The notes: a model not told the origin generated them from the letters alone. A stretch of 6,287 nucleotides of DNA from CAZWUZ01 sp964637655 [NCBI: uncultured bacterium] (GCA_964637655.1 CAZWUZ010000229.1:1-6287); one strand, 5' to 3'; counted from the stretch's first letter, positions 1-5,331 are shown. Made by a program: numbers and translations.

Positions 1-221
1 AACTGCGAGGCGACGACGTTCTTGAGCACCTTGTGCTCCCAGACGCCGATGCCCGTCTCTTCCACCGCCATTTTTGCCAGTTTCACGCGGGCGTTGAAGC
101 CCGCCTCGGCTACCGCCTTGACGATGGCGTCCACCTGCTGCTGGTCATACTGGCTGAAAATGCCCGCGGCCGCTTTGGCGCGGTCCATCACCTGTGCTAC
201 GCGTTCGCTGGGGGTGCTCAT
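1..221 (-). CDS. adhE: AdhE-type CoA-acylating aldehyde/alcohol dehydrogenase, N-terminal fragment
   Basis: Seventy-three codons are present, and the gene continues past the left edge. The ATG at 219-221 has GGAGG at 227-231, five bases upstream, which fixes the start. The protein resembles the start of E. coli AdhE: an opening helix (residues 5-20), a QQQVDAIVKAVAEAG helix (27-41), then KLAKMAVEETGIG (48-60) and HKVLKNVVAS (63-72), which parallel the E. coli LAKMAVAESGMG and DKVIKNHFAS segments. In this family the N-terminal half reduces acetyl-CoA to acetaldehyde with NADH, and in AdhE a fused iron-dependent domain makes ethanol. The catalytic cysteine, nucleotide-binding site and any alcohol dehydrogenase domain lie outside the window. 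A stand-alone acylating acetaldehyde dehydrogenase is therefore also possible. The gene is divergent from the STAS gene. Family assignment is firm; the bifunctional form is inferred. Confidence 0.78.
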   Translation of the reverse strand, partial: MSTPSERVAQVMDRAKAAAGIFSQYDQQQVDAIVKAVAEAGFNARVKLAKMAVEETGIGVWEHKVLKNVVASQ

Positions 222-251
222 CGTGGCCTCCGTGACGGTCGAATGGGCTGT

Positions 252-280
252 ATTGTAGCAGCAGGAAAGCGGCGGCGCAA
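252..280 (-). promoter_or_regulatory. Sigma70-like promoter of the adhE-like gene
   Basis: Read on the minus strand, there is a -35-like TTGCGC (275-280), a 17-base spacer, and a -10 TACAAT (252-257) preceded by TGC, making an extended -10. Transcription would begin near 245, giving a leader of about 24 bases that includes the GGAGG site. The same nine bases, TGCTACAAT, recur ahead of the amphi-Trp gene. This is a prediction from consensus matching only. Confidence 0.6.
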
Positions 281-292
281 GTCGGGGCGGTA

Positions 293-301
293 TGGTATAG
301 T
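293..301 (+). promoter_or_regulatory. Extended -10 promoter candidate for the STAS-PPTase unit
   Basis: TGGTATAGT is an extended -10 (TGn then TATAGT at 296-301). No good -35 hexamer sits 16-18 bases upstream. Expected initiation near 308 would place the Shine-Dalgarno GGAGGG (308-313) at the very 5' end of the message, a leader of only about 12 bases. The -10 lies only about 35 bases from the divergent adhE-like -10, so the two promoters probably cannot be occupied independently. Confidence 0.45.
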
Positions 302-319
302 TGCCGCGGAGGGAACATC

Positions 320-1651
320 ATGGCGGAATGTGTCTCCCGTCTCGCGGACGGGATCCTGACGGTTACGGTGAGCGGGCGGCTCGACGCGGTCGGCGCGAAC
401 GCGCTGCAGGCGGCGCTGGACAGCGACGGTAAAAATGCGGCGGCGGTCATCATCGACCTGACCGCGGTCACCTACCTCAGTTCCGCCGCGCTGCGTGTCT
501 TTACCCGACGGGCGCGCGAACTGGCGGTGCAGGACGGGGTGCTCGCGGTGGCGGGCGCCACGGAGTACTGCCGGCAGGTCATTGCCATGGGGGGACTTGA
601 CCGCATCCTTGCGCTCTGCACGACGGCGGGTGAGGCGCAGCAGCGGGTGCGGCAGTCCGTCCGTTCCGCGCAGCCGCTTGCCGGCTGGGACGCGCTCGAA
701 ATCCGGCGTGTGGCGCAGGGTGAATTCCGTTTCATGCCGGGTGGCGGCGGCCCGGGCGCGGCGGAAGTGCTTGGTGATGTGCGCCACGTCCTGCACGCGA
801 CGGTCGGCCCGCAGGACATCTCCTCGCGGCGGTTTACCGGCACCGAGTATTCCATCGGCCTTGGCGCTTTGGGCGACCGCTTCGACGACTACTACCTGCT
901 GCTCGGCGAGATGATGACGATCGGCGGGACCATGGTCTGGCTTCCCACTGACGGCAACGATACGCCCGACTACCTGATCCCGCAGCGCGATACCGGCGGG
1001 GTGACGATCCGCACGGGCTTCAACGTCGCGCTGGCGGGCGGGTTCGACGAACTGGCGATGTTCCGCAGCGCGCAGCCGGGCGGTACGCCGGTCGGCGACC
1101 TCTACCGTGCGCTCTTCGCGCTGGCGCGGGAGCGGCGTCGCGATTTCCGCGGTGCGCTCGGGCTCGCCGCGCGCGCGGAACTCGGCGCGGTGTACGGGTC
1201 GGGAGTAAAAAAGGCGCCGGTGGCGGCCAACACGCCAGCCGATGGCAAAATGATCATCGCGGCGGAACACAGCGCCGAGTGGTTCGATTTCGATGCGCAG
1301 CCGCGCTACACCGGCGTGACCGGTCTCATCTGCGGTATCGGGGTCGACCTGACTGCCGACCTGTCGCAGTACGACGCCCGGCAGTTCGACGCGGTTTTCT
1401 ACCGTAATCCGGCCAACACCGCGGGGCAGGACCAGTTGCTGCATAACCATGCGACGCTGTTCGCGCCGCTCCCCATGCCGGAACGCGCTGCCGACCTCGA
1501 GCGCGAAGTGCGGCGTGTGGTCGCGGACGGTGAGTTTACCGATATGCGGCACCTGCTCGACAATTCCACCGTGACGAGTGCGCTGCTCGGGCTGAGTTAT
1601 GTGCAGGAGTTCCGCCGCGACCCGGCGGGGAATCCGCATGCCGCGGTCTGA
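320..1651 (+). CDS. STAS-domain protein with large unassigned C-terminal domain
   Basis: 443 residues. The ATG follows GGAGGG (308-313) at six bases. Residues about 5-105 look like a STAS domain of the anti-sigma-factor-antagonist type: strand ILTVTVSGRLD (12-22), then VIIDLTAVTYLSSAALRVF (43-61), with S54/S55 where SpoIIAA-type proteins carry the phosphorylated serine, and a final helix around MGGLDRILAL. In that family the serine is phosphorylated by an anti-sigma kinase, and its phosphorylation state decides partner binding. Residues about 120-435 are a second soluble domain I cannot assign. Conspicuous stretches are GEMMTIGGTMVWLPTDG (196-212), DTGGVTIRTGFNVALAGGFDE (parts of 224-244) and GLICGIGVDLTADLSQYD (335-352). 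I see no HATPase kinase motif and no clear PP2C aspartate motif. No membrane segment or signal peptide is evident. Its 3' end overlaps the PPTase start by 14 bases. A role in a partner-switching pathway is inference from the STAS domain only. Confidence 0.75.
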   Translation: MAECVSRLADGILTVTVSGRLDAVGANALQAALDSDGKNAAAVIIDLTAVTYLSSAALRVFTRRARELAVQDGVLAVAGATEYCRQVIAMGGLDRILALCTTAGEAQQRVRQSVRSAQPLAGWDALEIRRVAQGEFRFMPGGGGPGAAEVLGDVRHVLHATVGPQDISSRRFTGTEYSIGLGALGDRFDDYYLLLGEMMTIGGTMVWLPTDGNDTPDYLIPQRDTGGVTIRTGFNVALAGGFDELAMFRSAQPGGTPVGDLYRALFALARERRRDFRGALGLAARAELGAVYGSGVKKAPVAANTPADGKMIIAAEHSAEWFDFDAQPRYTGVTGLICGIGVDLTADLSQYDARQFDAVFYRNPANTAGQDQLLHNHATLFAPLPMPERAADLEREVRRVVADGEFTDMRHLLDNSTVTSALLGLSYVQEFRRDPAGNPHAAV

Positions 1652-2465
1652 CGGGGCGGCGGTGACCTGCCGCCTGTTCCTCGTCGACCTGCGGCTGCCG
1701 GAAACAGCGGCGTATGCGGCGCTGCTGTCGGCGGACGAGCGCGCCCGCGCGGCGGCCTATCGTCTGCCGGGGCACGCGGCGCGTTTTACCGTGATGCGCG
1801 GCACGCTGCGCCTGTTGCTGGCGGCGGCGCAGAACTGCGCCCCGGGCGCGGTGCGCATCGACGCGGCGGTGCAGGGAAAACCGTACACACCGGCCGGGCC
1901 GCAGTTCAGCGTCAGTTATCGCGACGGTATCGGGGTCATCGCGCTGTGCGACCGCACTGTCGGCGTGGATATCGAACTGGCGGCGAATGCGGGGCATATC
2001 GCCACCGCGGCGGCAGTGGCGTTCTCCGCGGCGGAACGTGATGTTATCGGCGGACGTGCCGCGCGGGCACGGCGCGACGCCTGGCTGCAGGGATGGACGC
2101 GCAAGGAAGCGCTGGTCAAGGCGTGGGGGACAGGTCTGGGTATGCAGAGCGCCGATGTGCCGGTGGCGCTGGGCGCGCGCGAGGCGGTTTGCGAGCGTTT
2201 CGGGAAACGCTGGGTGACGCGCGACTATGCGCCGGCCGGCGCACCGTGGCGCATCGCGGTGGCGGTGGAACTGCCCGCGGGGGGCGTGCTGCGGGTGACG
2301 CGAACGCCGGCGCCTGCCGCTGCCAGCGCCGCGGTGAAGAACGCTCACGCCGCGAGGAAAGGGCCGGCGGCGGCGGCTACCGCTTCCAGCGCAACTGGAA
2401 CTCCAGTTCCTCGCTGTCGCCGCTCCGTTCGTGCTCCACGGAAATCTCCGCGCCGGCGGGGATGA
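1638..2465 (+). CDS. Sfp-type 4'-phosphopantetheinyl transferase
   Basis: 275 residues from the ATG at 1638, which overlaps the STAS stop codon; an in-frame GTG at 1662 is an alternative start. The family transfers the phosphopantetheine arm of CoA onto a serine of acyl, peptidyl or aryl carrier proteins. Diagnostic motifs are present: GVDIE (109-113, Mg ligands D111 and E113), an FSAAERDVI segment (129-137), and WTRKEALVKAWGTGL (153-167, with K156, E157 and K161). The usual FNLSHS-like motif reads FSVSYRDG (90-97), so the common His is Tyr. The recognisable fold ends near residue 222. The remaining 53 residues are Ala/Pro/Arg-rich and partly antisense to the neighbouring gene, so the tail is probably not a domain. 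Family proteins are commonly 210-250 residues. The carrier-protein substrate is unknown: no PKS, NRPS or ACP gene is in view. Confidence 0.85.
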   Translation: MPRSDGAAVTCRLFLVDLRLPETAAYAALLSADERARAAAYRLPGHAARFTVMRGTLRLLLAAAQNCAPGAVRIDAAVQGKPYTPAGPQFSVSYRDGIGVIALCDRTVGVDIELAANAGHIATAAAVAFSAAERDVIGGRAARARRDAWLQGWTRKEALVKAWGTGLGMQSADVPVALGAREAVCERFGKRWVTRDYAPAGAPWRIAVAVELPAGGVLRVTRTPAPAAASAAVKNAHAARKGPAAAATASSATGTPVPRCRRSVRAPRKSPRRRG

Positions 2466-2592
2466 CGAGGCGCTCGCCGGCGACCTGCAGGCGGAACGGT
2501 TTCCCCGCCGCCAGCGCGGCGCACAGGCGCTGCAGTTTCGCGGCGTACTGCTTCGCCGGGTAGGTTTTTGTCACATCGCGTTTGCGGGCCAT
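2377..2592 (-). CDS. amphi-Trp domain protein, 71 residues
   Basis: The start is the ATG at 2590-2592, with a strong GGAGGT at 2598-2603, six bases upstream. The longer in-frame reading to 2661 is rejected because it runs across the promoter and into the palindromic element. The protein has a basic start (MARKRDVTKTYPAKQ), a helix (16-29), then AGKPFRLQVAGERLVIPAGAEI (segments of 29-50), an acidic stretch (EHERSGDSEELEFQ) and a terminal LRWKR with W69. This helix-then-strands plan ending in an acidic strand and tryptophan matches the amphi-Trp family of small bacterial and archaeal proteins, whose function is unknown. The last 89 bases overlap, antisense, the 3' end of the PPTase reading frame. 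It appears to be a single-gene transcript. Confidence 0.75.
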   Translation of the reverse strand: MARKRDVTKTYPAKQYAAKLQRLCAALAAGKPFRLQVAGERLVIPAGAEISVEHERSGDSEELEFQLRWKR

Positions 2593-2611
2593 GAGCCACC
2601 TCCGTGCGCCG

Positions 2612-2620
2612 ATTGTAGCA
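2612..2620 (-). promoter_or_regulatory. Extended -10 promoter of the amphi-Trp gene
   Basis: On the minus strand the sequence reads TGCTACAAT, identical over nine bases to the adhE-like extended -10 at 252-260. No convincing -35 is found at 16-18 bases. Initiation near 2605 would leave a leader of about 13 bases, with the GGAGGT ribosome site (2598-2603) almost at the 5' end. Prediction by consensus only. Confidence 0.5.
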
Positions 2621-2653
2621 TGGCGCCGGGTTTGGGTACAGACGGAAACATGC

Positions 2654-2735
2654 ACTCTCATCCAACCTTCCCCCTCGCAGAGGGGGAAGGCAATCTCCCT
2701 CCCCCTCCCGGGGAGGGAGAGGGCAGGGTGAGGGT
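2654..2735. repeat. 82-bp nested palindromic element (REP/MITE-like)
   Basis: Two perfect hairpins sit side by side. The first has an 11-bp stem, CCTTCCCCCTC (2666-2676) pairing with GAGGGGGAAGG (2680-2690), around a GCA loop. The second has an 11-bp stem, TCTCCCTCCCC (2694-2704) pairing with GGGGAGGGAGA (2710-2720), around a five-base loop. They are enclosed by an imperfect outer inverted repeat, ACTCTCATCC (2654-2663) with GGGTGAGGGT (2726-2735), 8 of 10 matching. The composition is strongly polarised, C/T runs facing G/A runs. Intergenic palindromes of this general CTCTCCC/GGGAGAG type are widespread in bacteria and often multicopy; that this one is multicopy is inference, since only one copy is visible. 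It lies between two divergent genes and 27 bases before the GTG of the DUF6125-like gene. There is no transposase and no T-tract, so it does not look like a standard intrinsic terminator. Confidence 0.8.
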
Positions 2736-2762
2736 GGCGAACTCGTTATCAGGAGGAAAAGC

Positions 2763-3263
2763 GTGACGCAGCAAATGACCGCGGCCCAGCAGGCGGAATA
2801 CCTGCACCTCTGCTACTCGCGCGTCGACGGGCTCTGGTTCCTCAAGGTCGAGGAGCAGCTCGGCTTCGACGCGGCGCTCGAACTCGACGTCGCGGTCTGG
2901 CAGGTGCTGCCGAAACTGCAGGCACGCGCGCTCAAACGCCTGCTCGGTCTGAACGACGGGAGGGAGGCGTTGCGCCTCGCGCTGCAGGAGAAACTGACGC
3001 TCGACGGGTTTGCCTTTACCCTGGCGGATACTGCCGACGGGCTCTGTCTCACGGTGCAGGCCTGCCCGTGGCTGGCATTGCTGCAGAAATCGGGTCGTGA
3101 ACACGTCGCCGACCGCATCGGCAATGCCATCTGCACGACGGAATATGGCGTTTTTGCGCGCGAGTTCGGGCTGCGCCTGCAGGAAAACAGCGCGCGCCTC
3201 TGCGGCGGCGGCGATGCCTGCACGTTCATCTTTGCGCCCGCGGAAAGGACCACCGACGCATGA
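2763..3263 (+). CDS. DUF6125 / ATC-hydrolase-like cysteine-containing protein
   Basis: 166 residues from a GTG start, chosen because AGGAGG (2751-2756) lies six bases upstream; an in-frame ATG at 2775 is poorly placed. The N-terminal half reads as helical, with VDGLWFLKVEEQLGF (21-35) and LELDVAVWQVLPKLQAR (39-55). The C-terminal half has CPW (101-103), QKSGREHVADRIGNAIC (108-124), a YGVFAREFG segment (128-136) and LCGGGDACTFIF (146-157). From memory of the family, this pattern fits DUF6125, related to the L-2-amino-thiazoline-4-carboxylate hydrolase-like group, which is mostly uncharacterised. Cysteines 101, 124, 147 and 153 could bind a metal or act catalytically; that is inference. Its TGA overlaps the hydF start as ATGA, so the two are probably translationally coupled, suggesting a role near hydrogenase maturation or redox metabolism. 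No membrane segment is seen. Confidence 0.65.
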   Translation: MTQQMTAAQQAEYLHLCYSRVDGLWFLKVEEQLGFDAALELDVAVWQVLPKLQARALKRLLGLNDGREALRLALQEKLTLDGFAFTLADTADGLCLTVQACPWLALLQKSGREHVADRIGNAICTTEYGVFAREFGLRLQENSARLCGGGDACTFIFAPAERTTDA

Positions 3264-4486
3264 AAGACCAGCCCGCCCCGAAAGGGCTGCACCTGCATAT
3301 CGGCATCTTCGGCCGGCGCAATGCCGGCAAGTCATCGCTGCTCAACGCGCTCACCCGCCAGCAGGTGGCCATCGTCTCCCCCGTGGCGGGAACGACCACC
3401 GATCCCGTCGAGAAACCGATGGAGATGCTGCCGCTCGGCCCGGTCATCTTTATCGACACCGCCGGGGTGGATGACGAGGGGGCACTCGGCGCGCAGCGTA
3501 TTGCCAAGACACGTCTTATCCTCGACCGCACCGATATCGGTATCATCGTCGCCGCCGCGGGACTATGGGGTGAGTACGAAGAGCAACTCCTCGCGGAACT
3601 GCAGCGGCGCGGTACACCGGTGGTCGTGGCGGCTAACCAGCGCGACCGCGGGATGCTGCCGGAAGAAACGCGTGCACGCCTGCAGGCGGCGAATGTTGCC
3701 GTGGTGCCTACCAGTGCCGACCGCGGCGACAATATCGATGCGTTGCGCGCGGCGCTGCATGCCGTCGCTCCGGCGGCCGCCGGGCCGCCGCTGCTGGGCG
3801 ATCTCGTGCCGCGCGGCGAGGTGGCGGTGCTCGTCGTTCCCATCGACCTCGAGGCGCCCGCCGGGCGCATCATCCTGCCGCAGGTGCAGGCGATCCGCGA
3901 TCTGCTCGACCACGACTGCTGGTGCGTGGTGGTCAAGGAGCATCAACTCGCGGACGCGCTGGCGCGATTCAACCGGCCGCCCGCACTCGTGGTCACTGAT
4001 TCACAGGCCTTTGCCCAGGTGGCGGCGGTGGTGCCAACGAGCGTGCCGCTCACCTCGTTCTCCATCCTCATGGCGCGTCTCAAGGGTGACCTGACGGAAT
4101 TCGCGCGCGGCGCGCGGGCGCTCGACACGCTGCGCGCGGGCGACCGCGTCATCATCGCCGAGGCCTGCACGCATCATCCCATCGGCGAGGATATCGGGCG
4201 GGTCAAACTGCCCGCCTGGTTGCGGCAGCATGTTGCCGGCGACCTCGACATCAGCACGGTGGCCGGGCGTGATTTTCCCGCCGAACTTACCGGGGTGAAA
4301 GTGGTCATCAACTGCGGGGCCTGCATGTGGAACCGCCGCGAAATGCTGACACGGATGCGGGTCTGTCGCGCCGCCGGCGTGCCCGTCACCAACTACGGGA
4401 TTGCCATCGCCCGCGTGCTGGGCATTATCGACCGCGCGCTGGCGCCCTTCCCGGCCGCGCTGGCGGCCTACCGGGGTGAGGCGTGA
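3260..4486 (+). CDS. hydF: [FeFe]-hydrogenase H-cluster maturation GTPase HydF
   Basis: 408 residues, full length for the family. HydF is the scaffold on which the 2Fe subcluster of the H-cluster, built with HydE and HydG, is held before transfer to apo-hydrogenase. The N-terminal GTPase domain shows a P-loop GRRNAGKSS (18-26), switch I TTTDP (45-49), DTAG (66-69) and a TSA G5 motif (151-153). The G4 motif, normally NKxD, reads NQRD (126-129). A middle dimerisation region has VPIDLEAPAGRIILPQVQAIRD (segments of 193-214). The C-terminal cluster-binding domain has ACTHHPIGEDIGRVKLP (302-318) and INCGACMWNRREML (350-363), giving ligand candidates C303, H305 or H306, C352 and C355. VPVTNYGIAIA near the end is also typical. 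The ATG overlaps the upstream stop (ATGA), and the gene's own stop overlaps the next start. hydE, hydG and the hydrogenase are not in the window. Confidence 0.96.
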   Translation: MKDQPAPKGLHLHIGIFGRRNAGKSSLLNALTRQQVAIVSPVAGTTTDPVEKPMEMLPLGPVIFIDTAGVDDEGALGAQRIAKTRLILDRTDIGIIVAAAGLWGEYEEQLLAELQRRGTPVVVAANQRDRGMLPEETRARLQAANVAVVPTSADRGDNIDALRAALHAVAPAAAGPPLLGDLVPRGEVAVLVVPIDLEAPAGRIILPQVQAIRDLLDHDCWCVVVKEHQLADALARFNRPPALVVTDSQAFAQVAAVVPTSVPLTSFSILMARLKGDLTEFARGARALDTLRAGDRVIIAEACTHHPIGEDIGRVKLPAWLRQHVAGDLDISTVAGRDFPAELTGVKVVINCGACMWNRREMLTRMRVCRAAGVPVTNYGIAIARVLGIIDRALAPFPAALAAYRGEA

Positions 4487-4797
4487 GCGCCGGCCCCGAC
4501 CGCGCCGGCTGCCTCATTGCCCTCGGCATCAGTTTCCTGCTCTTCGTTCTGCCGCTGCCGCTCATGCTGTTGTTTGACGGGTCGCTCTTCCCTGCCGCCT
4601 ACCCGTTCTTCGGAGTATTGTTCTTCACGCTGATGCTGACCCGCGCCTGGCGCGAGGGTATCATTGTCGGGCGCTGGAACCGCACCTTCACCCGCACCGG
4701 TGAGCCCGCGTCGTTCTGGCTGGGCGTGGCGATGATCGCTGTCGCCTGGCTCGGCTGCTACGTGATGTACCTCGGCCTGATGTTCACCTGGCCGTAG
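4483..4797 (+). CDS. Small three-helix membrane protein of unknown function
   Basis: 104 residues, starting at a GTG that overlaps the hydF stop as GTGA, with GGGGTGAG just upstream as a weak ribosome site. I do not recognise a family. Three hydrophobic segments are visible: about residues 9-30 (CLIALGISFLLFVLPLPLML), 36-53 and 77-101. Between the second and third is a basic, polar loop (TRAWREGIIVGRWNRTFTRTGEP) that would lie in the cytoplasm if positive-inside holds, leaving the N-terminus outside; the N-terminus itself is short and lacks a signal peptide. Codon use and GC match hydF. Position as the last gene of the DUF6125-hydF operon suggests co-expression, but nothing in the sequence ties it to hydrogenase. 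No terminator is evident after it. Confidence 0.7.
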   Translation: MSAGPDRAGCLIALGISFLLFVLPLPLMLLFDGSLFPAAYPFFGVLFFTLMLTRAWREGIIVGRWNRTFTRTGEPASFWLGVAMIAVAWLGCYVMYLGLMFTWP

Positions 4798-4871
4798 CCG
4801 TTGTCGGGCATGATCTGACGTGTTTCCTGAACGTAGTACCAGAGGGGGCAGGGAAGAAGGAAACCTGACTG

Positions 4872-5066
4872 CTACTTGATTTCAGGGGCGGGAATCTGCA
4901 GATCCCGGCAGATCGCTTTAGCGGTGAAGGTGTTGATTTCCCGGTGACGCGGAACCGTGGTTGATACGTTCGCCACGGGATTGCAGTACAGCGTATGTTT
5001 TGCTCCTTCACGCTCGAGTGTACAGCCGTGTTGTTACAGGTGACGCAGCAACTCGTGACGTTTCAT
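4872..5066 (-). pseudogene. hicA: hicA mRNA-interferase toxin with premature stop
   Basis: Read from the ATG at 5064-5066 to the TAG at 4872-4874, the frame gives 64 codons with HicA/YcfA features throughout, but codon 11 is TAA (5034-5036). Before it is MKRHELLRHL; after it come QHGC (12-15), REGAKHTLYCNP (19-30) and VPRHREINTFTAKAICRDL (38-56). In related proteins this position is usually Glu or Lys within HLEKHGC, so one base change (for example GAA to TAA) explains the stop. The family's catalytic histidine lies in the G-x-H segment, here H24, and is still encoded downstream of the stop. The first later in-frame start-like codon is a GTG at codon 31, past H24, so reinitiation would not restore activity. 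HicA toxins are small double-stranded-RNA-binding-fold proteins that cleave mRNA. The ATG overlaps the hicB stop as ATGA. A sequencing error is the main alternative. Confidence 0.85.
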
Positions 5067-5281
5067 GCAGCTACATGCACTACAGCGGAAATAACCTTTC
5101 GCCCGCGCGTGACTGCACGACAGCGTCTCCGGTTGGCTTCCAGGATGAGCTCGATGGCTTCGGAAATATTCCGTCGTGCCTCGGCCAAAGTCCGTCCCTG
5201 TGAATGTGCACCGGGAATATCCGGCACAAAGGCTGCATACCACCTGCCGCACCTGATGAATTTCACCTGGTATTCTTTCAT
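5063..5281 (-). CDS. hicB: HicB-family antitoxin
   Basis: 72 residues. The ATG at 5279-5281 has GGGAGG (5287-5292) five bases upstream, which decides against the longer reading to 5344 that would cross the promoter. The protein shows the partial RNase H-like HicB pattern: a strand YQVKFIRCGRWYAAFVPDIPGAHSQG (segments of 4-29), then TLAEARRNISEAIELILEA (31-49), and a short basic tail with no obvious DNA-binding domain. HicB proteins bind and neutralise HicA, and many repress their own operon. The antitoxin-first order with an ATGA overlap is common for this subtype. The partner hicA carries a stop codon, so HicB is probably an orphan here. The region is about 55% GC by hand count (198 of 360 bases at 4921-5280) against well over 70% in sampled stretches of hydF, consistent with acquisition from elsewhere. 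Confidence 0.88.
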   Translation of the reverse strand: MKEYQVKFIRCGRWYAAFVPDIPGAHSQGRTLAEARRNISEAIELILEANRRRCRAVTRGRKVISAVVHVAA

Positions 5282-5331
5282 CGCTGCCTCCCGACTGGTG
5301 TGTTCTTCATGTACGGTTGCTGCAGGGGGCG

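Noticed and set aside
218-1639. A 473-codon open frame on the minus strand across the whole STAS gene
   Set aside because: Its translation is Arg/His-rich with no recognisable motif and no ribosome site. It mirrors codon bias of the plus-strand gene, which has a strong Shine-Dalgarno and a recognisable STAS domain.
1536-2348. A long minus-strand open frame opposite the PPTase
   Set aside because: Low-complexity Arg/Ala-rich translation, antisense to clear PPTase motifs; typical of open antisense frames in GC-rich DNA.
2593-2661. A longer N-terminus for the amphi-Trp protein
   Set aside because: The extension crosses the extended -10, has no ribosome site, and would replace a start with an ideally placed GGAGGT.
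2666-2720. The twin hairpins as an intrinsic terminator
   Set aside because: No T-tract follows on either strand and the flanking genes point away from the element, so there is no transcript end to serve.
2658-3335. A minus-strand open frame opposite the DUF6125-like gene, running into the palindrome
   Set aside because: Its C-terminus is encoded by the palindromic repeat and its body is the shadow of the plus-strand gene; no start signal.
4822-4864. Inverted repeat GTTTCC ... GGAAAC between the convergent membrane-protein and hicA genes as a terminator
   Set aside because: Only six base pairs with a 31-base loop and no T-tract; likely chance.
4784-5011. A 75-codon minus-strand open frame across hicA
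   Set aside because: It is out of frame with hicA and shows no family pattern, whereas the other frame gives HicA residues throughout apart from one stop.
5034-5036. TAA in hicA read as a sense codon (recoding), since Gln or Glu would fit and no gene seen here ends in TAA
   Set aside because: Genes here end in TGA or TAG, and avoidance of TAA is expected at high GC with so few genes. A point mutation is far simpler. A genome-wide check for in-frame TAA would be decisive.
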